From positions 372,001 through 436,000 of the forward strand of contig NZ_JAMTCI010000001.1 in the NCBI RefSeq assembly GCF_024171765.1: 64,000 nt of DNA. The letters run 5' to 3'. The number at the start of each line of letters is the position of its first letter. Position 1 is the first letter of the stretch. The notes below the pieces were generated by a model. It saw only the letters and a list, made by a program, of their open reading frames with translations, was not told the origin of the DNA and did no database searches. Source of the stretch: Williamsia deligens (GTDB taxonomy: Bacteria; Actinomycetota; Actinomycetes; Mycobacteriales; Mycobacteriaceae). A program made the position numbers and the translations under genes. Positions 51,111 through 60,347 of the stretch are shown piece after piece.

Positions 51111-51129
51111 TGCGCACCTGTGGTGCGCA
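51111..51129. promoter_or_regulatory. Palindromic operator candidate
   Basis: TGCGCACC and GGTGCGCA (8-bp perfect arms) flank a TGT centre, 15 bp before the permease GTG and 46 bp before the ADP-ribosylglycohydrolase start. The size fits a dimeric repressor or FadR/TetR-like site. Regulator unknown. Confidence 0.45.
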
Positions 51130-51143
51130 GTAGCGTCAGGTCG

Positions 51144-52634
51144 GTGGGCATATTGCGGACCAAGAGTGTCGAGGCGATCAACCGCGACGTGGCGGGCGGC
51201 GACGGCGACGGTGAGAGCCGGGGACTGAAGAAGACACTGACGACGCGCGACCTCGTCGGGTTCGGCGTCGGCATCGTGATCGGCACGGGCATCTTCACCC
51301 TGACCGGCATCCAGGCGAAGGAGAACGCGGGCCCCGCGGTGGTCATCTCGTTCCTCGTCGCCGGACTGGTGAGCATGCTCGCCGCGGTCTGCTACGCCGA
51401 ACTCGCGTCGTCGGTCCCCACGGCGGGCAGCGCCTACACATACGCCTACGCGACGCTCGGTGAGGTGTTCGCCTGGATCATCGGCTGGGACCTGGTGTTG
51501 GAGTTCGCGCTCGGCGCCGCGGTCGTGGCGCGCAGCTGGTCGGGATATCTCGCCGACCTCTTCGAGCTGCCGAAATCGCTGTTCACGGAGGACGCGTCGG
51601 TGAACATCGGTGCCGTCGCCCTCGTGCTGGTCCTCGGCATCATCGCCGCGGTCGGCGTGAAGGAGTCGGCACGCGTCACCAACACCCTCGTGCTCGTCAA
51701 GGTCGCCATCTCGGTGTTCATCATCGTGGTGGGCGCATTCTTCGTCACCAAGGCCAATCTCGTTCCCTTCGTGCCGAAGTCGACTCCATCCGACGAGAAG
51801 GTGTCGACACTGAGCCAACCGTTGCTGCAGTGGATCGGCGGTTTCGAACCGGCATCGTTCGGCGTCGCCGGGATCTTCACCGCCGCCGCGGTCGTCTTCT
51901 TCGCCTACACCGGCTTCGAGGCCGTCGCGAACCTCAGCGAGGAGACCCGCAACCCGGCCCGCGACATCCCGCGCGCGCTGCTGATCGTCCTCGGGTTGTG
52001 CACGACTCTTTACGTCCTCGTCGCGTTCGTGGTCACCGGCATGCAGAAGTACACCGACCTCGACGTCAGCGCACCGATCGCGAAGGCGTTCGACGCCAAC
52101 GACGCGAGCTGGGCGGGCACGTTGATCGCCATCGCCGCGGTCGCCGGCCTCACGTCGGTGACACTCGTCGACATCATCGCCATGAGCCGCATCGGATTCG
52201 CCCTCGGACGCGACGGACTGCTGCCGCAGGCGGTCGCCAAGTCGCACCCGAGGTTCGGGACACCGTTCCGCTTCACCATCGGGACGACGATCTTCGTCGC
52301 GATCCTCGCGGGCCTGGTGCCGCTCTCGGACCTGTCGGAGATGGTCAGCATCGGGACGTTGTTCGCGTTCCTGGTGGTGTCGATCGCCGTCCCGGTCCTG
52401 CGACGCACGAAGCCCGACCTGAAACGACCGTTCCGCGTGCCGTTGTCACCGGTCGTCCCGATCATCTCCGCACTCGCGTGCATCTACCTGATGACCAATC
52501 TGGTCGTCGAGACGTGGCTGCGGTTCCTGGTGTGGCTGGTCCTCGGTCTGATCATCTACCTCGTCTACGGTCGCCGTCATGCGCGGCTCGCGGGCGGCGA
52601 CAAGGGCGCGGAGGCAGGCGCGATCACTAGCTGA
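51144..52634 (+). CDS. APC-family amino acid permease
   Basis: A 496-residue protein with twelve predicted helices. The APC opening (segment VGFGVGIVIGTGIFTLTG) is followed by the second-helix SFLVAGLVSMLAAVCYAELAS. It is most like the cationic amino acid transporter (CAT/YfnA) branch. GTG 51144 gives the usual cytoplasmic N-terminus. Its 3' end overlaps the convergent DUF222-HNH gene by 8 bp. Confidence 0.88.
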   Translation: MGILRTKSVEAINRDVAGGDGDGESRGLKKTLTTRDLVGFGVGIVIGTGIFTLTGIQAKENAGPAVVISFLVAGLVSMLAAVCYAELASSVPTAGSAYTYAYATLGEVFAWIIGWDLVLEFALGAAVVARSWSGYLADLFELPKSLFTEDASVNIGAVALVLVLGIIAAVGVKESARVTNTLVLVKVAISVFIIVVGAFFVTKANLVPFVPKSTPSDEKVSTLSQPLLQWIGGFEPASFGVAGIFTAAAVVFFAYTGFEAVANLSEETRNPARDIPRALLIVLGLCTTLYVLVAFVVTGMQKYTDLDVSAPIAKAFDANDASWAGTLIAIAAVAGLTSVTLVDIIAMSRIGFALGRDGLLPQAVAKSHPRFGTPFRFTIGTTIFVAILAGLVPLSDLSEMVSIGTLFAFLVVSIAVPVLRRTKPDLKRPFRVPLSPVVPIISALACIYLMTNLVVETWLRFLVWLVLGLIIYLVYGRRHARLAGGDKGAEAGAITS

Positions 52635-54138
52635 TCTGCATCGGCCATTTCCACGAGCCGCTGAGCCCATGCGGCGACTCCGGCGGTGGGATGCGTTCCC
52701 GCACGATCAGTCTCAGCTCGCGTTCCACGGTCGACTCGGTGTCCGTCGGTGGTGCGTGGTCGGCGAGGATCTGGTCCGGTCGGTGCAGGTGGTTGGTTCG
52801 GGGTGGGTCGGTGGTGCCGTTGGCGGTCCATCCGTATTTTCCGCGGTCGGGGCCGGATCGGATTTTCTGCGTTTGCCAGCCGCCGGGTTTGTCGTGGACG
52901 GCCCGGTTGTGGGGTCCGCAGGCGGGGGCGAGGTCGGTGATGTCGGTCGATCCGCCTTGGGCCCAGTCCTGTTCGGCGTGGTGGGCCTCGGTGTGGCTGA
53001 AGGGTGCCGGGCAGCCGGGCATCGAGCAGCCGCCGTACTGGGCGAACGTCACGGACCGTTGCGCCTCGGAGGCCAGGCGGCGTGACCGTCCGTAGAACAG
53101 GGCTTCGCCGGTGATGTCGTCGAACACCGCCAGATGCATCTGCGCTCGAGCGGCCAAGCTGATGATGTCACTCATCGGCAGATCGGTGCCGGTAGCGGTG
53201 TGCCCGACCCCCGCCCGCTCGCGCAGCTGTGTCTCGGTGATGGAGATGATCAGGTGCGGCGGCAGTCCACGATGCGACTTCCCGAGCAGCCCGCCGTCGG
53301 CAGCGGCCCGCAGCAGCGCGTTCAGCGCATCATGGTTGCGTTGCTGCTGCGACCGCGAATCCCGTTCCGCGGCCGCGGTCAGCGCATCGGTGTCGATGCC
53401 GTCGTCGTCCACCCCACCGCGGGGTGAGGCCTCATCGTCAGGATTGTTCATCCCCGGCTTGGCCCACTTCGCCAACACCACCTCGAACAGGGCTCGGGTG
53501 ACGGGGTCCAGATTCCCGCGCAGCCTCGACATGAGTTGCGGGTCCTGGTTGCCCAATGACAGGGATCGCTGCCGGGCACGATCACGATCCGACGGTTCCT
53601 CGCCGTCCGGGTCGAGGTGGGCGAGCAGCCGCGCCCCCGCGCGGTGAATGTCCTTCGGCGAGTGGTGTCGGGCGATGTCGGCGAGTTGTTCTTCGGCCTT
53701 CTCCCGAACCTCCGGCGGTGTCGCGGCCGGGACCTTGTCCATCACCGCGAGCACCGCATCCGCGTGCTCGTGGGTGAGGTCGCCATCGGCCATGGCCGCC
53801 GCGGTCTCCGGGCACTTCGCCGGCAACTTCTCGCCGGTCACCGAGAACATCTCCGACAGCGCGAGCACCTGCTTCAACCGCCGCTTGGGATTCGGCACGC
53901 GTAAGCGTTCAGCTACGAACTGCGTCAGCGTCGAGCACTGCACCGACGTGTGGGCATCACGATCACTGACGTCGAGAATGCGTCGCAGCCCGATCGACCC
54001 CATCGTGCGAACCGCCCGCTCATGCGTGATCGCCAACTCCGCGACCTCACGCTCCGAACACGCATCCGACGACGCCTCGGCGATCTCACCCAGAAGGCGA
54101 TGCAGCGCGACGTATTTCGTGACGAGACCGTCGTCCAC
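52627..54138 (-). CDS. DUF222/HNH endonuclease-like protein (13E12 type)
   Basis: A 503-residue protein. A long helical DUF222 domain is at about 10-340, followed by an HNH nuclease domain (CSMPGCPAPFSHTEAHH, then DLAPACGPHNRAVHD), with the zinc Cys pairs and the HH dyad present. This is the repeated 13E12 family of mycobacteria, which exists in many copies and is thought to behave as mobile or selfish DNA. Substrate unknown. It overlaps the permease gene tail-to-tail. Confidence 0.88.
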   Translation of the reverse strand: MDDGLVTKYVALHRLLGEIAEASSDACSEREVAELAITHERAVRTMGSIGLRRILDVSDRDAHTSVQCSTLTQFVAERLRVPNPKRRLKQVLALSEMFSVTGEKLPAKCPETAAAMADGDLTHEHADAVLAVMDKVPAATPPEVREKAEEQLADIARHHSPKDIHRAGARLLAHLDPDGEEPSDRDRARQRSLSLGNQDPQLMSRLRGNLDPVTRALFEVVLAKWAKPGMNNPDDEASPRGGVDDDGIDTDALTAAAERDSRSQQQRNHDALNALLRAAADGGLLGKSHRGLPPHLIISITETQLRERAGVGHTATGTDLPMSDIISLAARAQMHLAVFDDITGEALFYGRSRRLASEAQRSVTFAQYGGCSMPGCPAPFSHTEAHHAEQDWAQGGSTDITDLAPACGPHNRAVHDKPGGWQTQKIRSGPDRGKYGWTANGTTDPPRTNHLHRPDQILADHAPPTDTESTVERELRLIVRERIPPPESPHGLSGSWKWPMQIS

Positions 54139-54214
54139 GATGCACCTCCCCCCAGCTACAGCGACGCCTCCATCATAGAACAGGCGTACGACATTCGCCA
54201 GGGTGTTCGATGCC

Positions 54215-55684
54215 TCAGTTCGTCCGGATGTGCATCAGGTCAACGTTGTACGACGTGTACGTGGTGGCCGTGAAGTAGAGGTCCTTTCCGGTCGACCACG
54301 GGTGCATGAAGCCGCCGTAGAGCTGTGGGTGCTGCGCCGACGACATGAGCAGCGTGGGTTCGGACCACAGACCCTGCGGTGACTTGGACTGCCGCAGAAC
54401 GATTCCCCCGCGAACCTCGTCCAGGTAGGTCGCCTGCCACAGCTGCGAGTCCGCGTCGTAGCGCACCGACAGCTCGCCGGTTGGCCCGCCGAACAGCGAG
54501 GTCGCCTGGTCGCCGTTGGAGGTCGGGCGCCATGTCCCGTTGACCCAGTACTGGTAGGCGGTCTTGTTCAGGACGTCCGACGCGGGAACCCGTGCGAGTG
54601 CGGTGGTTCCGAGGCGACCGTTCGGGGTGCCGAACATATAGACGTAGCCGCCCGCCGGGACCATCGAGGAGACCTGGAACTTCGACTGCCCGAAGACGTT
54701 GTCCCACCGTGCGTATTGCGAGTTGGTCCACGTCGATCCGCCGTCATCGGACCATGCGAGGCCGCCGTAGTTGGTGAACCACTGGCCGGGCACGGTGAAG
54801 TCCTTCACCGACATGTAGCTCATGTACTGCCGCTTGCCCAGCGCGAAGCCCGACGTCGGGATGACCGTCTGCTCGACGAGGTTGATCTTGCGGCTGGCGA
54901 TCACCTCGGCGGCGTGACACCGACTGTCCTGGACCATCGAATCGATGCGCAGGCCGCGGTTCAGGTCGCGGTTGCCGGAGAAGCCGAGGGTGTTCGAGCG
55001 CCAGTCGCCGCCGTTCGCGCCGGGCGGACGGAATCCCTTGCCGAAGGTGTCACCGAACGCGACGGCCACCTTGTCCGGTGCCGCCTCCCACATGATCCCG
55101 AGGTCGGTGCCGTTGACCTGGAAGCGCTTGTCGGTGCGGCTCGTCGAGCCGTGGCCCGTCACCTGCCCGACGTACTGCAGACCACCCGCGCGGGGGTTGC
55201 CGAGCTTCGGGGTGACGGTCCCGCGATCGGCCGGCGGGGTCTGCGCCGGCGGGCGGGCCTGGCCGGGAGGCGGCGTGCCGCCGGGAACCGGCACCGGGAT
55301 GGTCGCGATCGGCCGCGGGGTGAACGTGATCTTGGGGACAGCGATGGGCCCGGATCCAGATCCCACCTGCGCAGCGGGCGGCGGTGGGTCGGTGATGTCC
55401 GGGCACGGGTCCTTGCACGGATCGGCCGGCGGAGCCGGCGACGGGATCCGTTTCCGCGAGTTCTGCGGGCCGAACTGTGGGACGGGTTTGAACTGCAGGT
55501 ACGGCAGTCCGAAGTCGATGCGCGGCGGCAACGGGCTGCCCGGCCGGGCCGGCTGGGGCAGGTCGTTGACGCAGCCCGAACTCGGCAGGGCGGCGGCTGC
55601 CGGTGCGGCTGCGGCAGGTGCCGCGACCGCGAACGGCGCGACAGCGCAACATGCCATTGCCACATACAGGGATCGGCGTATCAC
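54215..55684 (-). CDS. Secreted DUF4185-domain protein
   Basis: A 489-residue exported protein with a signal peptide at 1-27. A Pro-rich linker (45-160) with a short Cys cluster (CKDPCPD) follows, then a DUF4185 five-bladed-propeller-like domain (170-489; segments FGDTFGKGF, MSVKDFTVPGQWFTNYGGLAWS, GGFMHPWSTGKDLYFT). DUF4185 proteins are related to glycoside hydrolases acting on mycobacterial D-arabinan or other wall glycans, so cell-wall glycan processing is plausible. The assignment is by remembered motif. Confidence 0.78.
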   Translation of the reverse strand: MIRRSLYVAMACCAVAPFAVAAPAAAAPAAAALPSSGCVNDLPQPARPGSPLPPRIDFGLPYLQFKPVPQFGPQNSRKRIPSPAPPADPCKDPCPDITDPPPPAAQVGSGSGPIAVPKITFTPRPIATIPVPVPGGTPPPGQARPPAQTPPADRGTVTPKLGNPRAGGLQYVGQVTGHGSTSRTDKRFQVNGTDLGIMWEAAPDKVAVAFGDTFGKGFRPPGANGGDWRSNTLGFSGNRDLNRGLRIDSMVQDSRCHAAEVIASRKINLVEQTVIPTSGFALGKRQYMSYMSVKDFTVPGQWFTNYGGLAWSDDGGSTWTNSQYARWDNVFGQSKFQVSSMVPAGGYVYMFGTPNGRLGTTALARVPASDVLNKTAYQYWVNGTWRPTSNGDQATSLFGGPTGELSVRYDADSQLWQATYLDEVRGGIVLRQSKSPQGLWSEPTLLMSSAQHPQLYGGFMHPWSTGKDLYFTATTYTSYNVDLMHIRTN

Positions 55685-55804
55685 ACTATCGACCTCTTCA
55701 CATATCTCCGGTTCAGCGGCGTGAACCTAACACGGGTCGGGAGGGTGTACGAGGGGATGGAGATACGGGAGTGCACATAGCGGACAACCGTCCATACTCG
55801 GTGG

Positions 55805-56011
55805 ATGGACACATGGTTGATCGTCGTCATCGTGGTGTTGGTGGTGTCCGTGGCGGTGGGCGCGATCCGCCCGGCGATCCGATTCGCCCGCTCGACCCCT
55901 CCGCCGACGCCCGAGGGCTGGTACCCCGACCTCCACGACCCGTCGATCGAGCGGTTCCACGACGGACAGGGCTGGACGGAACAGACCCGGCCGAATCCCG
56001 AGGAGTCCTGA
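55805..56011 (+). CDS. Small membrane protein with DUF2510 motif
   Basis: A 68-residue protein with one N-terminal membrane helix (3-22). A DUF2510-type motif at 37-60 (segment EGWYPDLHDPSIERFHDGQGWT) has the GWYPDP..R..DG..WT spacing. DUF2510 is found at the ends of many actinobacterial membrane proteins; its function is unknown. It is a complete short gene here, divergent from the DUF4185 gene. Confidence 0.75.
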   Translation: MDTWLIVVIVVLVVSVAVGAIRPAIRFARSTPPPTPEGWYPDLHDPSIERFHDGQGWTEQTRPNPEES

Positions 56012-56044
56012 ACAACCACACCCCCGGCCGGCATTCGGTGGCCG

Positions 56045-57100
56045 TCAGGCGACGGCGCTGATCCGCGCCACGACGTCGAAGTCGAGTGCATCAGCCACGG
56101 CCACATAGACGTCCTGTGCGAGGTGGCGGCCGTCGAAGACGACATCGCCCCGGGGACTGCCGTACCGGAACCCGTCCGCGGCCGCGCGATTCATCGACGG
56201 CACGTCGAGCGACCCGGCCCGACGGGCCAGTTCGGCGAGGAGCTGCACCCCCTCGAAGCAGGATTCCCCCGGTGAGGTGAGTGGTGGCGCCGTCGTGCCG
56301 AATCGCCGCGCATACCGGCCTCCGAGGTCGAGACATGGTGCGGTCACGAGGCTCTCGTAGAACCCCGCCGTCGAATAGACCCCGCGGGTCGCGGCCGCTC
56401 CGGTCGCGAGCAGCATGTTCTCGTCCATCAGCGGACCCAGCCGCACACACCGATCGCTCAGCCCGCGCCGCGCGAACGCCCTGTTGAACAGCACCGCGTC
56501 GGACCCCAGCAGCATGACCACCACGCCGTCCACGTCGGCGCGCTCGATGCTGTCGAGGATGGGCGCGACGTCGCGGCATCCGAGCGGGGCGAAGGCCGTC
56601 GCCGCGATCTCGGTTCCCGGCATCTCCCGGACGGCCGCGGCGATGTGCCGCGCGGTCGTGCGCGGCCAGACGTAGTCGCTGCCGACGACCGCCCATCGCC
56701 GCACGCCGTGTTCCTCGCCCATCCAGCGCATGGCGGGGATGACGTGGCGGTCGGGCGTCTCCCCGGTCAGGAACACCGCGTCGTCGGCCTCGCCGCCCTC
56801 GTAGGTCGCGGTGTACACGTACGGCACCACCGGCGCCGCGGCAGCGACGAGCGCTCGACGGACAGCCGAGTTGTGCCACCCCACCACTGCGTCGACAGCC
56901 CCCTGCCGACGCAACCCCGCGACCGCGGTGGCGACGACGTCGGGGGCCGCGCCGCCGTCGATGGTGGTCACCTCGACCGGCTCACCGAGGATCCCGTCGC
57001 GGGCGTTGAGTTCGTCGACGGCGAGCTGGGTTCCGGCCGCGCACGACGGGCCGAAGATCCCCGACGGTCCGCTCCGCGGGATGACCACTCCGAGTCGCAT
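56045..57100 (-). CDS. amiC: AmiC-like amide-sensing substrate-binding protein
   Basis: A 351-residue type I periplasmic-binding fold without a signal peptide, so it is cytoplasmic like AmiC of Pseudomonas. It opens LGVVIPRSGPSGIFGPSCAAGTQLA, with the TYEGGE segment that in AmiC/UrtA proteins lies at the amide pocket. In the acetamidase systems, AmiC senses small amides and controls amidase expression. It is the third gene of the minus-strand operon amiB-marR-amiC, divergent from the amidase gene. Confidence 0.82.
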   Translation of the reverse strand: MRLGVVIPRSGPSGIFGPSCAAGTQLAVDELNARDGILGEPVEVTTIDGGAAPDVVATAVAGLRRQGAVDAVVGWHNSAVRRALVAAAAPVVPYVYTATYEGGEADDAVFLTGETPDRHVIPAMRWMGEEHGVRRWAVVGSDYVWPRTTARHIAAAVREMPGTEIAATAFAPLGCRDVAPILDSIERADVDGVVVMLLGSDAVLFNRAFARRGLSDRCVRLGPLMDENMLLATGAAATRGVYSTAGFYESLVTAPCLDLGGRYARRFGTTAPPLTSPGESCFEGVQLLAELARRAGSLDVPSMNRAAADGFRYGSPRGDVVFDGRHLAQDVYVAVADALDFDVVARISAVA

Positions 57101-57148
57101 CCGTCCACCACCGTCCCTCGCGTGTACGTCCAGCCTGGCAGGCGGCGA

Positions 57149-57589
57149 TTACCGCGACGTTTCGTCGACCCTGTCGCCGTCGACGAGGTGGGTCAGCCCG
57201 TCCCCGAGCGCGAGATACCGGCGTGCGCCGACCATCGTGGCCATCTCCCGCTCAGCGCTCGCGACATCCCGCAGGATCGGCGCGATGACCGCCACCCCAT
57301 GCGCGGAGAGGAAGACGACCACCCGACGACGATCCGTCGGGTCCACCCGCCGATAGACCATCGCGCGGTCGACGAGTGCGTCGATCGCGCGGGTCGCGCC
57401 GGCAGGGCTGAGTACCGACGCCCGGGCGAGGTCGCTCATCGTCATCCCGTCCGCGCTCTCCAGCACGACGAGCACCCGCCACTGGTCGAGGCTGAGCGCG
57501 GCATCGGCGAGGACCTCTGCCACCCGCGTCTCCACGGCACGCACGGCGCGGGCGAGAAGCAGGATCAGCGGTGTCGACCCGTCATCCAT
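57149..57589 (-). CDS. MarR-family regulator of the amidase cluster
   Basis: A 146-residue winged-HTH protein (segments LSLDQWRVLVVLESADGMTMSDLARASVLSPAGATRAIDALVDRAMVYRRVDPTDRR). It is MarR-like in size and layout, and comparable in position to AmiA of the M. smegmatis acetamidase cluster. Its start overlaps the amiB-like stop by 8 bp. The operator could be the palindrome in the amiE-amiB intergenic region. Confidence 0.82.
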   Translation of the reverse strand: MDDGSTPLILLLARAVRAVETRVAEVLADAALSLDQWRVLVVLESADGMTMSDLARASVLSPAGATRAIDALVDRAMVYRRVDPTDRRRVVVFLSAHGVAVIAPILRDVASAEREMATMVGARRYLALGDGLTHLVDGDRVDETSR

Positions 57590-58637
57590 TCGACGACACC
57601 GCGTCCGGGGCGACCACCGTGGGCGTCACACGGACGCCACCACCGTCGACGTCGACGAGCAGCTCGAGCGGGCCGTCGCTGTCGGCGATGGCCGCGGCGA
57701 TCGGGGCCACCAGGTGGACCCGCAACGCCCGTCGCAGTGCGCGTGCGCCGTACCGCGCATCGAACGCTCTGTCCAGCAGCAGTTCTCGTGCATCGCCCGT
57801 CACGACACATCCGGTCCCCCGACCCGCCAGCGAGGCGATCAGTCCGTCGATCTCCCGGTCGACGATGGCGCGCGCCGTCGTCGGGTCGACGGCGTCGAAC
57901 ACGATGACCTCGTCGAAACGGTTGAGCAGCTCCGGGTCGAAGAAGTCCCGCACCCGCTCGAGCACGATCTCGCGGTGGGACAGCCCGCGCACGGACCGCA
58001 TCACGCGACGCGCTGTCGCTGACGGAGATCGACGTCCGAGGTCGTGGACCTCACGCGAGCCGAGGTTCGAGGTGAGCAGGACGACAGCATTGCGGAAGTC
58101 GATGTCCGACGTGCCCGACGCCAGGCGCAGACGGCCGGTGTCGAGGATCTGCAGCAGAGCGCGCAGCACCGTCGGGTGCGCCTTCTCGACCTCGTCGAAC
58201 AGGACGACGCCCGGACGGTTCGGGGTGCCCTCCACGGTCTCGCGATCGAACAGGGAGAACTGCTCCTTCGACCCCGCGTACCCGGGCGGCGCCCCCGACA
58301 GCGACGCCGCGTAGTGCTCCTGGGCGAGGGAGTTCATGTCGATCCGGCACAGGTTGTCGACGTCGCCACGGACGTGCTGCGCCACCTGCCGCGCCAGCTC
58401 GGTCTTCCCCACGCCCGTCGGACCCACCAGCAGCAGGGAGGCGATCGGCCGATGCGGATCCCGCAACCCCACCGCGGCGATGGTCAGCGCTCGGACCACC
58501 GCCTCGACCGCCTCGTCCTGCCCGATGACGGCGCCGCGCAGGCCGTCTCGCAGCGCCGCCGGTGATCGGAGGTCGCCGAGACGGAAGCCACCGCCGAGGT
58601 CCTGGAACCGCTGGTGCGCGAAGCCCGACATCGGCAC
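57582..58637 (-). CDS. amiB: AmiB-like AAA+ chaperone ATPase
   Basis: A 351-residue protein that corresponds to a single ClpB/ClpX-type AAA+ module. It has Walker A GPTGVGKT (72-79), Walker B VVLFDE (144-149), the pore-loop region GAPPGYAG (116-123), sensor 1 segment LLTSNLGS and an arginine-finger/sensor 2 region ARYGARALRRAL. It lacks the ClpB N-domain and middle coiled coil. AmiB of the Pseudomonas ami operon has the same domain type and is thought to assist amidase folding or assembly. It is the first gene of the operon divergent from amiE. Confidence 0.83.
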   Translation of the reverse strand: MPMSGFAHQRFQDLGGGFRLGDLRSPAALRDGLRGAVIGQDEAVEAVVRALTIAAVGLRDPHRPIASLLLVGPTGVGKTELARQVAQHVRGDVDNLCRIDMNSLAQEHYAASLSGAPPGYAGSKEQFSLFDRETVEGTPNRPGVVLFDEVEKAHPTVLRALLQILDTGRLRLASGTSDIDFRNAVVLLTSNLGSREVHDLGRRSPSATARRVMRSVRGLSHREIVLERVRDFFDPELLNRFDEVIVFDAVDPTTARAIVDREIDGLIASLAGRGTGCVVTGDARELLLDRAFDARYGARALRRALRVHLVAPIAAAIADSDGPLELLVDVDGGGVRVTPTVVAPDAVSSNG

Positions 58638-58782
58638 CCCCTTTCTGTTCCAGGTGAAACTACCTGCCCTAAGGCCACGTCATCAGGTGTGCACGTGACC
58701 GCAACACGGTGGTCATGGTCGCCTCCGTACCGTCAGAACACCCCTTCCGGATGGAAGGACCACCCGACATCAGGAGTGCTCG
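58638..58782. promoter_or_regulatory. amiB-amiE divergent control region
   Basis: These 145 bp hold CAGGT-n6-ACCTG (58651-58666) just upstream of amiB, a MarR-type operator candidate, and CCTTCC-n4-GGAAGG (58743-58758) about 25 bp before amiE. AGGAG precedes the amiE ATG. No gene is present. Confidence 0.5.
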
Positions 58783-59820
58783 ATGCGCCACGGAGACATC
58801 TCGTCCAGCCCCGACACCGTCGGCGTCGCGGTCGTCAACTACAAGATGCCGCGGCTGCACACCCGCGACGAGGTGATCGCCAACGCGCACAAGATCGCCG
58901 AGATGGTGGTCGGCATGAAGAGCGGACTGCCCGGGATGGACCTCGTCGTGTTCCCCGAGTACTCGACGCAGGGGATCATGTACGACTCCGACGAGATGTA
59001 CGCGACCGCCTCGGTGATCCCCGGCGACGAGACCGACATCTTCTCCGCCGCGTGCCGGGAGGCCACGACGTGGGGCGTCTTCTCCATCACCGGTGAACGT
59101 CACGAAGACCATCCGAACAAGCCGCCGTACAACACCCTGGTGCTCATCGACGACCAGGGCGAGATCCGGCAGAAGTACCGGAAGATCTTGCCGTGGACGC
59201 CGATCGAGGGCTGGTACCCCGGTGGGCAGACGTATGTCTCCGACGGCCCGAAGGGCCTGAAGATCTCGCTCATCATCTGCGACGACGGCAACTACCCGGA
59301 GATCTGGCGCGACTGCGCCATGAAGGGCGCCGAGCTGATCGTGCGACCGCAGGGCTACATGTACCCGGCCAAGGAACAGCAGGTGCTGATGGCGAAAGCC
59401 ATGGCGTGGGCCAACAACTGCTACGTCGCGGTCGCCAACGCGACCGGCTGGGACGGCGTCTACTCGTACTTCGGACACAGCGCGATCATCGGGTTCGACG
59501 GCCGCACGCTCGGCGAGTGCGGCGAGGAGGAGTACGGCGTCCAGTACGCGCAACTGTCGCTGTCGACGATCCGCGACGCCCGCGCGAACGACCAGTCGCA
59601 GAACCACCTGTTCAAGCTGCTCCACCGCGGCTACACCGGTGTCCACGCCGGCGGTGACGGCGACAAGGGAGTCGCGGAGTGCCCCTTCGACTTCTATCGG
59701 AACTGGGTGAACGACGCCGAGGCGACGCAGCGCGCCGTGGAGAAGATCACCCGCGAGACCATCGGCGTCGCCGACTGCCCCGTCGGCGACCTTCCCACCG
59801 AGAAGGTGATGGAGGCCTGA
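58783..59820 (+). CDS. amiE: Aliphatic amidase
   Basis: A 345-residue nitrilase-superfamily amidase. The catalytic residues fall at exactly the classical positions: Glu59 (VVFPEYS), Lys134 (YRKILPW) and Cys166 (IICDDGN). It hydrolyses short aliphatic amides such as acetamide to the acid and ammonia, a nitrogen and carbon source. The long AmiE-type C-terminus (about 275-345, with [14 protein letters not shown]) is present. It is divergent from the amiB-marR-amiC operon, which supplies its control and folding. No amiS transporter gene is in the window. Confidence 0.95.
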   Translation: MRHGDISSSPDTVGVAVVNYKMPRLHTRDEVIANAHKIAEMVVGMKSGLPGMDLVVFPEYSTQGIMYDSDEMYATASVIPGDETDIFSAACREATTWGVFSITGERHEDHPNKPPYNTLVLIDDQGEIRQKYRKILPWTPIEGWYPGGQTYVSDGPKGLKISLIICDDGNYPEIWRDCAMKGAELIVRPQGYMYPAKEQQVLMAKAMAWANNCYVAVANATGWDGVYSYFGHSAIIGFDGRTLGECGEEEYGVQYAQLSLSTIRDARANDQSQNHLFKLLHRGYTGVHAGGDGDKGVAECPFDFYRNWVNDAEATQRAVEKITRETIGVADCPVGDLPTEKVMEA

Positions 59821-59827
59821 GACGCGA

Positions 59828-59863
59828 CCGTGCCCGGCCGACCTCGTGGTCGACCGGGCACGG
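59828..59863. terminator. Bidirectional terminator amiE / hemophore-like gene
   Basis: A long hairpin with 10 perfect outer pairs (59828-59837 / 59854-59863) and an inner CGACC/GGTCG stem with a TCGT loop lies between the convergent stops. It lacks a T-run, as is usual in these genomes. Confidence 0.7.
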
Positions 59864-59881
59864 CGGCAGTCCCGCGTCAGC

Positions 59882-60241
59882 TCACTTGCGCTTCGGGTGG
59901 CACGCCTGGCGGTAGTCGCGGATCGGGGTACGCGCCTGGCGGAGCTCCGTGAACTCCTCGCGATGCGTCTTCCGGAACTCCTTCAGCTCCGCGCGACGCT
60001 CGTTCTTCGGCAGCGTTCGCACGTGCGCGAGCTCGGCAGCCAGGTCCGGGTGGCGCGCCAGGACGCCGGCGACCGCGGGTGCCGCCTGGGCGACGGCGGC
60101 CGCGCGGGCCTGCGGCGTGCACTGCGCCGGCGCGGCAGACGCTGTCGCTGCCGGGAGGGCGGCCAGGCCCAGTCCCACCGTCAGTGCGGCGGCGGCACCG
60201 ATCCGTCGGGTCCAGCGGGCGGGGTGTCGGGTGTCGGTCAT
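59882..60241 (-). CDS. Secreted hemophore-like protein
   Basis: A 119-residue exported protein with a signal peptide (about 1-37, cleavage after ASA). The mature part is all-helical with two Cys (segments APAQCTPQ and YRQACHP) and HPDLAAELAH plus a THREEFTELRQ helix. The spacing of Cys, HPDL and a final Cys matches mycobacterial hemophore (Rv0203-type haem-binding) family proteins. The C-terminal HPKRK is basic. Haem binding is inferred. It is convergent with amiE across a strong hairpin. Confidence 0.65.
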   Translation of the reverse strand: MTDTRHPARWTRRIGAAAALTVGLGLAALPAATASAAPAQCTPQARAAAVAQAAPAVAGVLARHPDLAAELAHVRTLPKNERRAELKEFRKTHREEFTELRQARTPIRDYRQACHPKRK

Positions 60242-60347
60242 GGTCTCTCCTCACGGGGTGCATCGGTCATGCGCCTGCGACTGTGGGCGCGCAATCTGAG
60301 CACCGCCTGAGATCAGCAGCACGGCAGCCGAACCCCTCAGCGGATCC

